A DNA stretch of 64,000 bases from Trichoplax sp. H2 (Eukaryota > Placozoa > Uniplacotomia > Trichoplacea): NCBI GenBank assembly GCA_003344405.1, contig NOWV01000021.1, positions 124,001 to 188,000 on the forward strand. Reading direction: 5' to 3'. A program made the position numbers and the translations under genes. The notes beneath the pieces are model-generated. The model had not been told where the DNA came from. It saw only the letters and a list, made by a program, of their open reading frames with translations, and did no database searches. Shown in pieces: positions 38,501 through 50,900 of this stretch; the stretch's first letter is position 1, and every line of letters starts with the position of its first letter.

Positions 38501-40573
38501 CTGCTAGCGACAACTCTCATTTCAAGCTTAATTTTATCGTAGTAACTGGAAACTTCTCTCACACCTGTACTTGACGAACTTTCAGCATATTCATTATTAT
38601 TTGAATACTAACACTTGTGAGTACTGATATTGAGATTGCCTAAATCAAGCTCGTTTAGGGGCTTCGGCTAATGACAAAATCACAAGATACCAGAAATAAA
38701 AAGGATGGAAATTAAAAACAAAAGTTCATAAAAGAATTTGAATAGAAAAGGGACGATTTTCCCATACAATCAATTAGTGCTTTTCCATATCTTTTATGTT
38801 ATCACCCAAGTAGATCCGTATCCTGTATCATTAGCCAGTAATTCAATAGCTTTTGCATCTAAATATATTCACTAACTACACTAGTCCACTAACAAAAATA
38901 TTCGAGATATTACGTAAGACAATCATTACAATTATTAGACATTAAGCATTGTCTTTTATCATATGCGATATTTGATGATTCAATCGCGTCCGATATACAA
39001 AAATGCGTTCAACTATGAATAAACGTAAGAACGATTTAAATATAATATAATTTAAATATAATTCATTGCCTATTATCATTTCAAATTAGCTGTTAGCACT
39101 AGCGTTAATTTGGCAAAAATATTTTCTCTCACATTTCGACTACTGTAGAATGAAAATGTTGCTCTATTGCTTTCAAGTTAATTTTGTAATTGTATGAATG
39201 AATTCAAATTATAACGAAATTGAGTAGTACCTATAATCACGCGTGTCCGGTACACCTCGATCAGTAGGCAATTTATCGCATTCCGCTTGATTGAAAGCAT
39301 TCCGCTTATAAGCATCTTCGCCTTGTTTTAAAGCAGTTGCACCAATGTAAGCTTTTTCGTCAAAATTGGGATTCCAACGGATGTTATCTTGCATCTCCTG
39401 TTCGGATTGAGGCTCCAGTAATTTAACTTCATGGTCACCTTCATCATTTGACAAGTCTATAACTTGCTGAGCATGCTGTTCAATCTTTTCCCTTACCTTT
39501 CTATCATGAGGATCTTTATCATCCTGCTGTATCTTTCTGTCCTTATTTGATCTAGCATCGTTAGCTGTTTTTGACTAGTATCAAAAAGAGATATTAGATA
39601 ACTTTACTATTTTATCGATAAAAAATCTAAAATCTAAGAGATGCATTGTTACATAGAATAACCAATAATTTATACTGCAATTAAAGAACTAGGAAATGAA
39701 GAAGCAGCTAAAACAGACTCAAACTTGATAGGTCTAATGAATTTATTTGCAATGTAATTTACTGGTGTGATAATGGTATCTAAATGAAATAACGAATAAT
39801 TAAAGAATGGATATTTTAAGTACTGCAATTAAAGCTGATTCGTTTCTGAAAGGCCCATTGAAATTATTGGGAACGTAAAGTAGTTTACCATTTATTTCTA
39901 TCCTTTGTGTAGTTCAATGAAGAAATAATCAGTCATATTCGAGTTTGAGTAGACGTATGATTCAAGGAAAAAAATAACCCAGTCAATCACTACAATATTG
40001 ATCATCACTTTTACTACATCACTATTTATGTATTGTACGCTCGTATAGCACGATTTATTCCATAACTGCTTGAATCGGATAAATTATCCATTTCTCTTGC
40101 AATACTTTTATACAGCTCTATATGAAAATTATTTCATTATAAGCCCTCTTATGTGAAGGATAATGACGATGATATGAAGTAACTGCTATAGCCTGTTAGA
40201 TACTACAGTATTGTATATTGTTATGGCACTGTCTGAAGATTTTTATTCGTAATTTTTTTTGAACAGCTTCAAAGTATCTTAATAATTTCAACTTTATGAG
40301 TTCTCCGATGCAATCTTCTTGCATCGAAGTCATTGGATATTAGAAAACTATTACTGCAAGGATTTACTATATCAATGTAAGGCGAGAAGAAATCAGTCAT
40401 TTCCAATATCCAAAATATAGACAATAAACGGGCAATCTTGATACATATATATATAATAATACTTCTGCATTTTCTACCTCGTCCGAACGTGATAGGTCAC
40501 GAGTATAGATAAATACCAAGGTTAGCCAGATAAAAGTAAATATGATCAAAAAACTTATTCGTTTCCACCTCAT
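35582..40573 (-). CDS. GALNT2: Polypeptide N-acetylgalactosaminyltransferase, GALNT2-like
   Basis: Golgi type II enzyme that starts mucin-type O-glycosylation by moving GalNAc from UDP-GalNAc to Ser/Thr. Complete 15-exon gene, 587 codons. Exons in transcription order: 40573-40478, 39574-39231, 38085-37993, 37837-37770, 37659-37594, 37428-37307, 37228-37141, 37049-36962, 36876-36773, 36663-36537, 36447-36355, 36283-36200, 36113-35997, 35933-35798, 35719-35582. Signal anchor at about residues 6-24 ([18 protein letters not shown]), a charged stem, then [20 protein letters not shown] as in GALNT2. GT1 part: [25 protein letters not shown], Mn-binding DSH at 244-246 (LDSHCEVN). Gal/GalNAc-T part: [40 protein letters not shown]-terminal ricin-type lectin domain follows ([24 protein letters not shown]). 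Oddity: the Cys that GALNTs usually carry just before the LPxTSV segment is missing ([13 protein letters not shown]). Confidence 0.96.
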
Positions 40574-42583
40574 TTTCTTTTCATCTACATAAAAGTCAAG
40601 CAGCGGAGAAAAATATACAAATAGAAAAAATTGATAATATCATGTTTTACTTATTGGATGTTTCTCAATTTACAATAGTGAGTAGTTCATTAATTAAAAT
40701 AGTCATTGATACTGGATGTCCTAGACTAGTCATTGCGTTCAAAATGCAGCCTATGCGTACGTCTATCAAGTGATGGAATGGCGTGAATCATTGATCCATT
40801 CAATTAAATTAATCGTGCAGAATACTAAAGAATAGATGGTAGTCCTTGTCTATTAGTTATTCTTCAAGCATTTGTAAATGCGTTATTAGTAATGGTAACA
40901 GCACGGTTGAATAGAATGATTATGTTGATTCACTTTAGCATCCAATTGACATCCTTCGTTCACTACCGTAGATTGAGTTTTACGAACGGTAGCGCGATAT
41001 GACGATGATTATGATTTGCATACTGGTTCTGTAATGTTGTGTAATATTTGCAAGATTACAAAATCAATAAACTAGCCATGCAACGAAACTAGTAATGTGG
41101 TCATTTTATTGAATATGGCAAGGATTAAATGGTACTGTACTTTTATTGAGGATTGATTCTGTGTATCTAAGTTACCAAAATGGAGATCGTGGTCCAATGG
41201 ATGATGATAACAATCTACGAGCATGCAGCTACAATATCTTACCATGCGATTAAACGATCCAAAATGCAAATACAGTAGAGCCAATAGAGCTGTTTGGTTG
41301 AGGGTAAGGATGTTGAATGGAAGAATTGATTTCACCGTCAAGGCGAAGACGAAATGAATACAATTCTACAGAATAATGGTAGCTGAGTAAGCAGACAGCT
41401 GGACACCACCACAGGCGCAAATCTCTAAGCTGCAACGATAATGGGGCTTTCCACCTGACACGTACAGTAGGTCAATCTGCGGTACATCAAGATACAATAC
41501 TGTACTGTATAGGATTGCAAGTTCAGCGATGTGTCTATCAATCAATGTACTGTATTCTGTACCTTGTACAGCGTGACGTCGAGATCGTGATTAATGGATT
41601 GATGAATTGATTATTCGTTTAATTTGATCTCTAAAAATACCAAGAGATTTATACAGTAGTCACTTTGTTAGTGGAGAAGATGAGGACAGAACTCCAGCCG
41701 CCGGTGTCTGTCTGTCAGTGTCCGACAGTGTCAGTACTGCATTCATTTGGCTGCTGTTTCGTGCATGCCCAGTATGCCCTACTCTATTTGCGTCCAGTAT
41801 TGACGCGACGAGGTCCAATAATGAGTGTTTTGGCGCACGTGCGGGTACCTTTTACTGTACACTGTTCTCATCATGTCCTCTTTTTAGGTATGGAGGTGTT
41901 GAAAAGTCCCTGCCACGGTGTACTCTACCAGTCTGCTCTCCAGTCCAGTACTATACACTGTATCGTACCGTGCTACATACTGTAGCCAGAAACTACACTA
42001 CTGTACCTACTGTATTGCACACTGCACAGTACTGTACGCCAATGGGTGTGGACAAACTTCTGTGTGGGTTCCTAATCAGTGCTACCCACATTCACTATGG
42101 TAGTACCAAAAATGTACTCACGACCCAGTCTAAGTGTACTGATTTCATTTACGGTACACTAGAGTATACTGAGTGTACAGTGTACAGTGCACAGTGTACA
42201 GTACTGTAGGCCCTCCATGGTACTGTGCTGTGCTGTACAGTGTACAGTGTACAGTATGTGCTGTACAGTGGACTCCTCCAGTAGAAATACTGTAGACAGT
42301 ACAGTACAGCGCTCTATTTGTTGACGTGTCCAGTTCTACTGATGATACCATGTACCATACATGATGCCATGAAGTGGTCTGAAGCCGTGTGAAACAGACA
42401 CAATACGCTTGAGTACTCGACTGCATTACGCATGACTGAATGGATGATGAACTACTGTATACCATGCAGTACTCAACTATCCATACACGACACACTATTG
42501 CATCAGCACGATAGCCTACTAGACGCTTTCGACTCGATCAATTCATTCTACAAATCGTGCCCACTGACTTACCCAAGCTCAAA
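40574..42583. other. Shared divergent promoter region, GALNT2-like / SLC39A9
   Basis: About 2 kb between two divergent start codons. The left half is AT-rich; the right half (about 41400-42560) is markedly more GC-rich and full of GTAC/CAGTAC palindromic runs. Overlapping open frames of up to 163 codons here have repeat-driven composition and no family resemblance, so I do not call them genes. Untranslated first exons of either gene could lie here but cannot be recognised. Confidence 0.55.
42141..42311. repeat. GTAC-rich palindromic island upstream of SLC39A9
   Basis: Runs such as GTGTACAGTGTACAGTGCAC and CTGTACAGTGTACAGTGTAC, repeated and overlapping. Same sequence style as the island at 28018-28166; both end a few hundred bases upstream of a start codon (42584 and 28602). 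Scattered shorter examples occur at 41920-42030 and 42966-42984. Confidence 0.75.
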
Positions 42584-45500
42584 ATGGCGGATATAACGGC
42601 AGTATTATTTTTATCCTTGGCAATGTTCGTAGGTTGCTATTTGGCAGGCCTTATTCCTCTGTCAATGAATCTATCTGAGGTAGGTTATTCTATGTAGAAA
42701 GATACATTGAACCAATAACATTCAATGCAACAGTCAACAAGCTTTACCCAATGAAGACTAACTTCAGCAGAAATTTTCAATCATGGCCAACTTAATGTAC
42801 TGCAGAGTCAATCGATCCAAGCAATTTTCCACAAAAGACCACCGCACTTGCTCTATATTAGGATATTGGCTATTTCTTGAATCGTCAATTATTCAATTTC
42901 TATCCTGTAAATGATACTTTGCCTCTTTGAACAGAGAATCAACTTTTTTTGTCTCATTCCTTCAATACTGTACAGTGTACACTGTATAGTATAGCTAACG
43001 TAATGATAGCAATGCTTTCCACCATGGGATTCATTTCATGACAAGGAACAGATTGAGAGTGAGCAGATAGTAGAGTCGATAGCCATTTATTCTAGACTTA
43101 GACCAATGTAGTTAATGGAGGAATAATTGCATACCTTTACCTCTTATTTTATAATATCCCACGGTATCAATGCTCACTTACTATTGAATCGTAAGTGAAT
43201 TTATTGAGCCCAATAAATTTTAATAATTTGAAATCATTCCCATCAAGTTGACATCTACCGTAGTAAGCAATGGCTGAATACAATATTTAAACTCAAGGCA
43301 GATCAAATCAAGAAAGGATTTACCGCTATTGGAAGGACTCCACGGTATCTTTTCCAAAGTGGTCATGCAAATTACTTTAATGTCTTTCATTCATCTACTG
43401 TACTCTACGAATATATATAAAAAGACGATATTTGCACTCAACTATACTAAATTGAAATGCCAAACTATCAAATTTAAAAGATTGATTATCGTAATTACAG
43501 AATGAATTGTACCAGCAATTAGAAATGAATTCTGCTAACGATCAGGACACTGCTACCATTTAAAATGAAAAATAATAGTAATCATAAGAATAATAAATAA
43601 ATAATTACAGTAATAATGAATGGGAGGTACTTGGACGAGATTTTACGATGAAACAGCGTATATGTACAGCACTGTAGCAAATAGCTTATAATTCTTTCAA
43701 TGCATTTTTGCTCACAGCATAGCTAAATCGTACTCCTAAATACCAACTTATCAATATCACAAATGAATATACGGTACTACTGTAGAATACGGTATATAGA
43801 AAGCTTGTTAATGGTCTGTAGTTGAGATCGATGTACAGTAGTAACTAAAGTTGACTTTCGGTTAAGTTTTGACACACTAATAAATTTATTGTAAATTGCA
43901 GAAATCACTGAAAATTACGTCATGCTTGGGTGCTGGGATGCTCGTGGGCACAGCTTTGGCAGTTATCATACCAGAAGGTATTGAGGCCATCTATTCCATC
44001 AATCAAAGACCTTGCCCTATTCCACGTCAGCTAGTAAAAGGTACACAGATACAGAACATTACCTACTCATCTTCTACTGGTGCAGCTACCATGGCAAAGC
44101 ATTCACATAGTCATGGGAATGACGTGCATTCTTTAGTTGGTATTGCGTTATGTTTCGGCTTTGTTGTAATGTTACTTGTTGATTACTTAAGTGGTTTGGC
44201 TTTTCATAACCAAGGTAATGCGTATGGCGCCTTATGAAATGATATAGGAATATTGTAATTTTTCGCTTATCCTACCATTCTGTACGAAGTTGCTCAATCA
44301 ATTTATCATAAATAGAGTATTCAACATAGTTAAAGGTAACTTGCCTGTTGTAATCGCAATTATTATACTAAAGATACTATCTCTTAAAGTCTACTGTATG
44401 TCTCGTTATTTCGTAGCATGCTTTCGTGGATTATCATTATTATTCATCGCTAGTGATAATAATGTTTGCGGTACTTTTAATGCTTGCATTAGTAGTAATT
44501 ACTGGATTGACCAATATAAATGGAGTATCGCTGAAATTGGAGGTTGATGACTTAGAGAATTACTTATTGATACAATAAAACTTAATTCGAGTAGTACAGT
44601 TACGTATGGGGCATTGACCTGGCCCAATGATGTAATATAGTCTTATAATATGAGTGACTTGTAAATAATTTCAAACAATGACGTAAAACTGGAAAAAAGT
44701 TCCCTTTACAATATTTCACGTCAATATACTGTGCTGTTGTTATAATACGTTGATATTATAATGTAATACGATATTATATGTTTGGTATTGTATTTTATAG
44801 ACATACTAATAATAGAATATATTACTCTGTCTGTCAGAAGTGTACACATAAACCTTTTATACACAGATAACACATTAAATCACTCTTTTTACAGTAAACC
44901 GTTGAGATATTCCATGGTTTCGTGTTATGTAATTAGCTCAAGAAGTACTGTTGTGTCGTCTATGTATTGTAACGCGTACGATATTCATTTGTAAATATAT
45001 AATACTGTTACTACAAGTTATACCTAGGTATTAAGACACCATTTTCAGATATAAAGATATCCAACTAATTATTCTTCCATTGATATTGTAGATCCAGAAG
45101 GTGGAAATAGAGTTGGAAGGGCTGGAATAACCGCCACAATTGGTTTAATTGTCCATGCTGCTGGTAACTAGTGTCTTTTGTTTCGCGATACCACGTCAGA
45201 ATACTGTTGGTATTCTGACATACTCATTCCACATCTTTATTCAATATTACACTAGCTGATGGTGTAGCTCTAGGTGCTGCAGCAGCAACGTCCAGATCTG
45301 ATGTCGAGACCATCGTTTTTATCGCTATTATGTTACACAAGGTCAAGTTACAAGAGAAAATGCATAACTACCCCTTCTTAAAAATTATATCAGTCCAAAG
45401 CTTACCTTAATTTGTCGCAACGTATAGTAGAAACTAACGTTAAAATTTCCGTTATATCTAATGCAGGCACCTGCTGCTTTTGGTTTGTGCTCATTTCTAT

Positions 45501-46178
45501 TGCATGAAGTATGTATTGTGTGCTGGTATATTTCGAAATTTTTTTCGCACATTATGGTGATCTGCAATTGTTGTAGTGTCGTTTCAATTGTTTCTGAAAG
45601 GGTAGTATAGTTCAAAACTTTTTCTATTGACAAATGAATCACTAAACTATATATATGTATTATATTGTTTAACAGGGTTGCAATCGTTACAGTATCAGAA
45701 AGCAATTATTAGCATTTTCACTAGCCGCTCCCGTAATGGCAATCGCGACATTTTATATCCTTACCAAGGTGATATGAATTTATCATGCACAGATTTAAAA
45801 GTCATGTAACAACTATTTATTACGTACTAGACCGGCCAAAGTTCTTCCACAATGGAAGGAACTGGACTTGCAATGCTCTTTTCGGCTGGGACGTTCTTAT
45901 ACGTAGCTACTGTTCACGTCTTACCAGAAGTATCTTCTCAAAAGGAAACAGAGGTATTCTACCAATTAATGTAGCAAAAATTATGATGATTATAGAAAGT
46001 ACTTTTCTTTGGTTATATATTTAAGAGATTTACTGTATAATATTAATGTATATGATAGGATAATTCGAACAATTCTAACCATGGTCCGCATATGAGTAAG
46101 CTATCAAAACTGGAAATAACTGTAATGGTCTTAGGAACTTTCCTTCCAATACTCTTATCCTTAAATCATCATCACTAA
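42584..46178 (+). CDS. SLC39A9: Zinc transporter ZIP9
   Basis: ZIP-family (SLC39) zinc importer of the ZIP9 subfamily, which in vertebrates acts at the Golgi and plasma membrane. Complete 8-exon gene, 314 codons, close to the ~307 of human ZIP9. Exons: 42584-42679, 43902-44214, 45092-45163, 45256-45341, 45467-45508, 45676-45768, 45831-45953, 46059-46178 (TAA). TM1 includes [22 protein letters not shown]2 has [19 protein letters not shown] His-rich loop follows ([12 protein letters not shown]). TM4 carries the metal-binding [13 protein letters not shown] (from residue 158), and TM5 carries IMLHKAPAAFG (His188). Late segments read [20 protein letters not shown] and [11 protein letters not shown], ending in HHH. 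The start is the first ATG of the first exon, in context CAAAATGGC. Intron 1 is 1.2 kb and intron 2 about 880 bases; the others are short. Confidence 0.97.
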
Positions 46179-47989
46179 AAAGGTAATGGAAGCAAACGTA
46201 CATGTATTGCATGGGTTATAATTTTATATACAGTAAAATGAAGTACATAACTAGAGCTTGATTTTTATAGATACAAGAGCCCTTCAAATAATGAAGCAAG
46301 ATGATATCCATCAATTAAAGCTTAACATTGCAATCTCTCAAAGGTGTTATATTCATTAAGAAATTTTTTAATTGTTATGACAGATGCAACCCAGTTCAAA
46401 TCTTTATTCTAAACTTTCTCCAAGCTCTTACATGGAAAGATTTTTATTTTACTATCAAATCTGATGACAATTTTAGTGTTTAAATTGTAATGTGAATTTT
46501 TATATCTTTATGAGGATAAAAATTGTACCTAAATGATGATAAGTGGTTGATGTATTATAAAAGTGAAGGGGTACAATGCTTAGCATGTGGTTGAATCGTG
46601 TTAATATTGATCTTATTTAGAATAGCATGTATGATCCTGAGTTATATTCTAGGTAAAATTTTTACTTTGTAATATAACATGAAGATTCCTATTACTGTAT
46701 TTACATAATAATGTTATATTTTATCTAGTTAACTGTTTCTAATGATAAGCAGCTATATTTCAACTATATTGCTTCCGATCTTCCTTTATACTGTTTATAT
46801 ACGATTGGGTACTGCAGTAAGTAATCAATTACTGTATGTGAATACCGTTATAGTCATTTCGTTTATACGGAAATGCTATTATAAAATTTCGCTATATTAT
46901 TATAATCAGCATATCACGCCAGAAATCATACAATGTCATAAACGAGGCATCTACTCATAATACTGTATTTGGACTATGCATAACAATAAATAGACTTAAT
47001 TTTATTTTTGGAATGTCTTAAAAAGTATAAGCTATTTCTAGTCTCATTGTCATAATGGGGTTCACAATTTAAGGAAATTTGGGTAGCAACGGAAATTTAA
47101 TGATACATGCTATTAGGCTATAGCGCTAGTGAAGTATCTTCAGTTGCTATTGCCCACTACTGTCAGTTAGTCAGTTTGTCGAATATTTCTACGAATTACT
47201 ACATTAACTGATAGTGATAAGGCAATAGTAGGAATACAGTACCTAAGTATTAATAGGTGTGAATAAAGAATGTTAAATAATTTAATAATTTAACAATGCA
47301 CGGTTAAATAGTTACAAATCTACCCCTAATCTAAGCCATATTGGGCATACCTGCGCCATAATGTACATGTAATAGCTACAAAGTGTACAGTTGTATCGCA
47401 CACTATGACAATATGCTGCTTTAGGTCAGATAATGTAGAATGAATATCGCTTGGTTGTGAAACTCTATCTATTATTTTCCCGCATTTTAACATGTGCAAG
47501 GCTAACTATTTATCTTTTTCAAGGAACATATGGTTCAGTATGGAGTACTTAAAATGATGAATTAATTAGATTTAGAATCAAACACTTCTACAGTGTTATA
47601 CTGACATTTTTACATTGAATATGCTAATATTATGAAATTAATTAAAATTTTACTTGGTCATTTATTACTAGTTCGTTGTTATATGTACATGCAATTAATT
47701 AAAATCAATGAGGATGTCTATTCTCGACACAATATGAGATTTGATAGAAATGCGTTTATAAATATAGTTATATTCTATTGCCAGTGCGTGATACAAAACG
47801 TCCCAGCTCCATTCCTATAAATAAAGACTATACAGCGATTTACAGAGAAGATCTTCATCAGCAGTAATATTCTTAATCAGTTATAAAAGCTAGCAAGTTA
47901 TATTTTATATATTTATGATCCATTGGGATGCCACGGAGTTTTAATGGCGTACAGGCTGATAATTATAATTTAACCGAAGTGAAATCATA
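46179..47989. other. Intergenic region, SLC39A9 to second GALNT
   Basis: About 1.8 kb of AT-rich sequence without a supportable gene. Two short open frames (46742-46960 and 47632-47820) look like random AT-rich translation (Ile/Tyr/Asn-rich, no motif). The end holds a candidate TATA box for the next gene. Confidence 0.6.
47882..47889 (+). promoter_or_regulatory. Possible TATA box of the second GALNT
   Basis: TATAAAAG lies 108 bases before the ATG at 47990, which would leave a leader of roughly 75-80 bases. It is a good consensus match, but only positional evidence. Confidence 0.4.
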
Positions 47990-50900
47990 ATGTTGTTGTG
48001 GACAAACGTAACGCGTTTAGCAAGGATGGCTAAGATTATGGTGTATTTAGTAGCGATAATAATATTGTCATTGATCTATAATTTTATTATTTACGATAAA
48101 ATTAACACAGAAGTAAGTATAGGCCTCTTTAATAATTAATTTATTCGTTAATTTCTCGAAATTGAATACGGAGTATCGATATTCATCCATTCATATACAT
48201 CATATTAGTTTATACATACAGTAAATTACTGCATTATGAGTCCTTGATATTAGATTTTACAAGTCTGTTCGTAGTTTCGGGTAGATTTTTGGAAAAGTTA
48301 CATGCAAACTTTACTTATAGCAAAATGTAATCAAACATTAATCTCATAGCAAGTAATGTACTGTAGTTTTTGCCGGATCCTGATTGTTACTGCATAAAAA
48401 ACACACAAGCTTAGCACACCGTAAATCATATTAAAATCAATGACCTTAGATATCAAACTCTTTCATGTCATTTTTAATATAGCCTCGGGAATCAATTTAT
48501 TCACATGGAGCTAATCAAACGTTTAATGTTGAGAAATACATTTTTAAATCAAGAGGATCTAAGGATGAAGGCTATGAAAAACATCAATTTAATCAATTTG
48601 AGAGCGACATAATTGGAGCCTATCGACGTGTACCAGATACTAGGAATCCTCTGTGAGTGTTTAAATAAATATTATTGTAAAGTCTTTAATTTTGTAGCAC
48701 TCAACAGCATCTCAGATACGACATTTTTAAAATAGTAGCGTGATCAATAAGATCATTGAAGTCCTTTCCGTTATAACAAGTTAATGCATTGGAAAGCCAA
48801 GTCAGTAGTAAGAATTTCAGTTAATTATTTATATTAAACCGATATAATCTCTACTGCAATAGCTGCAAGAATAAAATATACCGGCTTAACATGCCATCAG
48901 TAAGTGTTGTGATTATTTTTCATAACGAAGCCAGATCAACATTACTAAGGACTGTTCAAAGGTTACAACTATAATCATTATTATAATCATTTTTTGGGCG
49001 ATACCTTGACATAATTAATAAATATAACTACTACAGAAGTATCTATAAATACCGTGGACATTTGGTTAGAAAAATTATAGTCTGACTACAACTTTCTTGT
49101 GTATAGCTATTGTATTTCATAGTGGTAAATGATAATATAGCATTTACAGCCAATTTGTGAAGTAGATTCTATTTTAATTGGTTATGCAAGAAGTTAAATC
49201 ACTCAAAATTCCCCATCCTATATTAAATTAGTGTTCTAGATCGAACTCCTCCTCATTTGCTGTCGGAAATTGTGCTAGTAGATGATAATAGCGATGATGG
49301 TTAGTGATTTATCTAAACTAATCTGTTTGGATGTTGTTCAAAAGCCAACATAATAAATAAAATTCTCTATTTCAATAAATTAGCTACTCTAGGTCAAGAA
49401 CTTCTCACCTTGCCAAAAGTCAAGCTTATCCGAAATAAAAAAAGAGAGGGTATGAGTTTAAAATCTAAAAGTAGTGCGTATACTTGTGATACATTAGCTA
49501 TATCTAAATATTTGCCATAATTACTTTGGAAAACATAGCTAAGTTTACATAATGTTTGATAATATAATTAATCTCATATTTCAAATTCAAGATTGCGGTA
49601 TTGCTATATTTACTGTTACCATTTATCACTTATCTTTAGAGTTCATTTGATATTACCTTGTTCTATAACAGCAGATTGTCATTATTCCATATTACCTTAA
49701 GGTTTATTGAATTTCATTACATTTACCGAATTGATGAAAATTTTCTCCCTCTATGCTAATTATAATAAATACATCAGTCCTATACTAGTATATATTAATG
49801 TGAATTTCAACTAAGCTATGCATTTATTTAATACTAATTTACTTGATGATATATGATTCTACCAACATTTCAAGGTATATTAGTAATCGCTCGCCTAAAA
49901 TATACATAACAATTAGGTAGAGCTTAGTAGCATAATCGTATAAAGAATAAGAATACCGTATAAAGCTATCTTATATTTCTAGCCTTTCAGGGAATTATGC
50001 TTTTAAAATGACTTCTACTAAGAAATGCAATTAATTTACTCTAATTTCTATCCTATTCCAATTATCTTAAAAGATTCACATACATATTGTGCCATAACTT
50101 TTTTTAATTTTTGAGCTATAGCAGGATTATCATCTACTGTACATTCTGACAATAGTCATACTAATCTAAACCATGAAATTTGTAACTAATTTATAAAGTA
50201 GATACTGTACTATTTATATGATCACAATAATAACTTTAGTTAAGTGTCTTCCGCAAATGAAACAAAATACTTTGCCTTAATGACGCAGAATATAACTGCA
50301 GCTGTATTAAACTTAGTTGTATCTTCGCAGGGCTGATAAGATCTCGAGTATTTGGTGTAAAAAGTAGCCAAGGCAAAGCAATTATATTCCTTGATAGTCA
50401 CTGTGAAGTCAATCAGCAATGGGCAGAGCCGTTACTAGAACAGATTGTATTGGTAAGCAATTGGAAACCGTGAACTAAACGGATTCTTTAACTTAAACAG
50501 AAAATTTATAGCTTCCACATTTAATGATTAGAATCCTAAAGCGATTGTTAGTCCTGTCTTGGATAATATTGATATGAATACGTTTGAATATCAAGAAGGC
50601 ACAGAAGATGTTCGTGGAGGTTATACGTAATGTTGTTTTCCCTATACATCGCTAATAATTAGATTCAACTAGATAAATTGTAACTACTTCAAGAAATTGA
50701 TATTAACAAGTTCAAATCAAAGTACGCCTGAACTGTTACTTTAGGGTTTGACTGGAGTTTAACATTTCGCTGGGACTACATGACAGAGGCTATGATAAAT
50801 CAAAGAATAGATCCTACGTCACCAATTAAGTATAAAACAGCATACGATAGTCATTAATTCTGGTTCAGCAAGTAGATTAAGAAATAGCGCCATAAACTGG

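Noticed and set aside
41665-42209. Overlapping open frames of 106 and 163 codons
   Set aside because: They arise from GTAC/CAGT repeats (Tyr-Cys-Thr-Val-Leu-rich translation), overlap in several frames on both strands, and show no splice context or family motif.
42145-42495. 116-codon minus-strand open frame
   Set aside because: Repeat-driven composition over the palindromic GTAC island; same reasoning as for the + strand frames there.
44290-44547. 85-codon + strand open frame in SLC39A9 intron 2
   Set aside because: The ZIP9 reading phase joins 44214 to 45092 directly. The frame is AT-rich with no match to the transporter or any other family.
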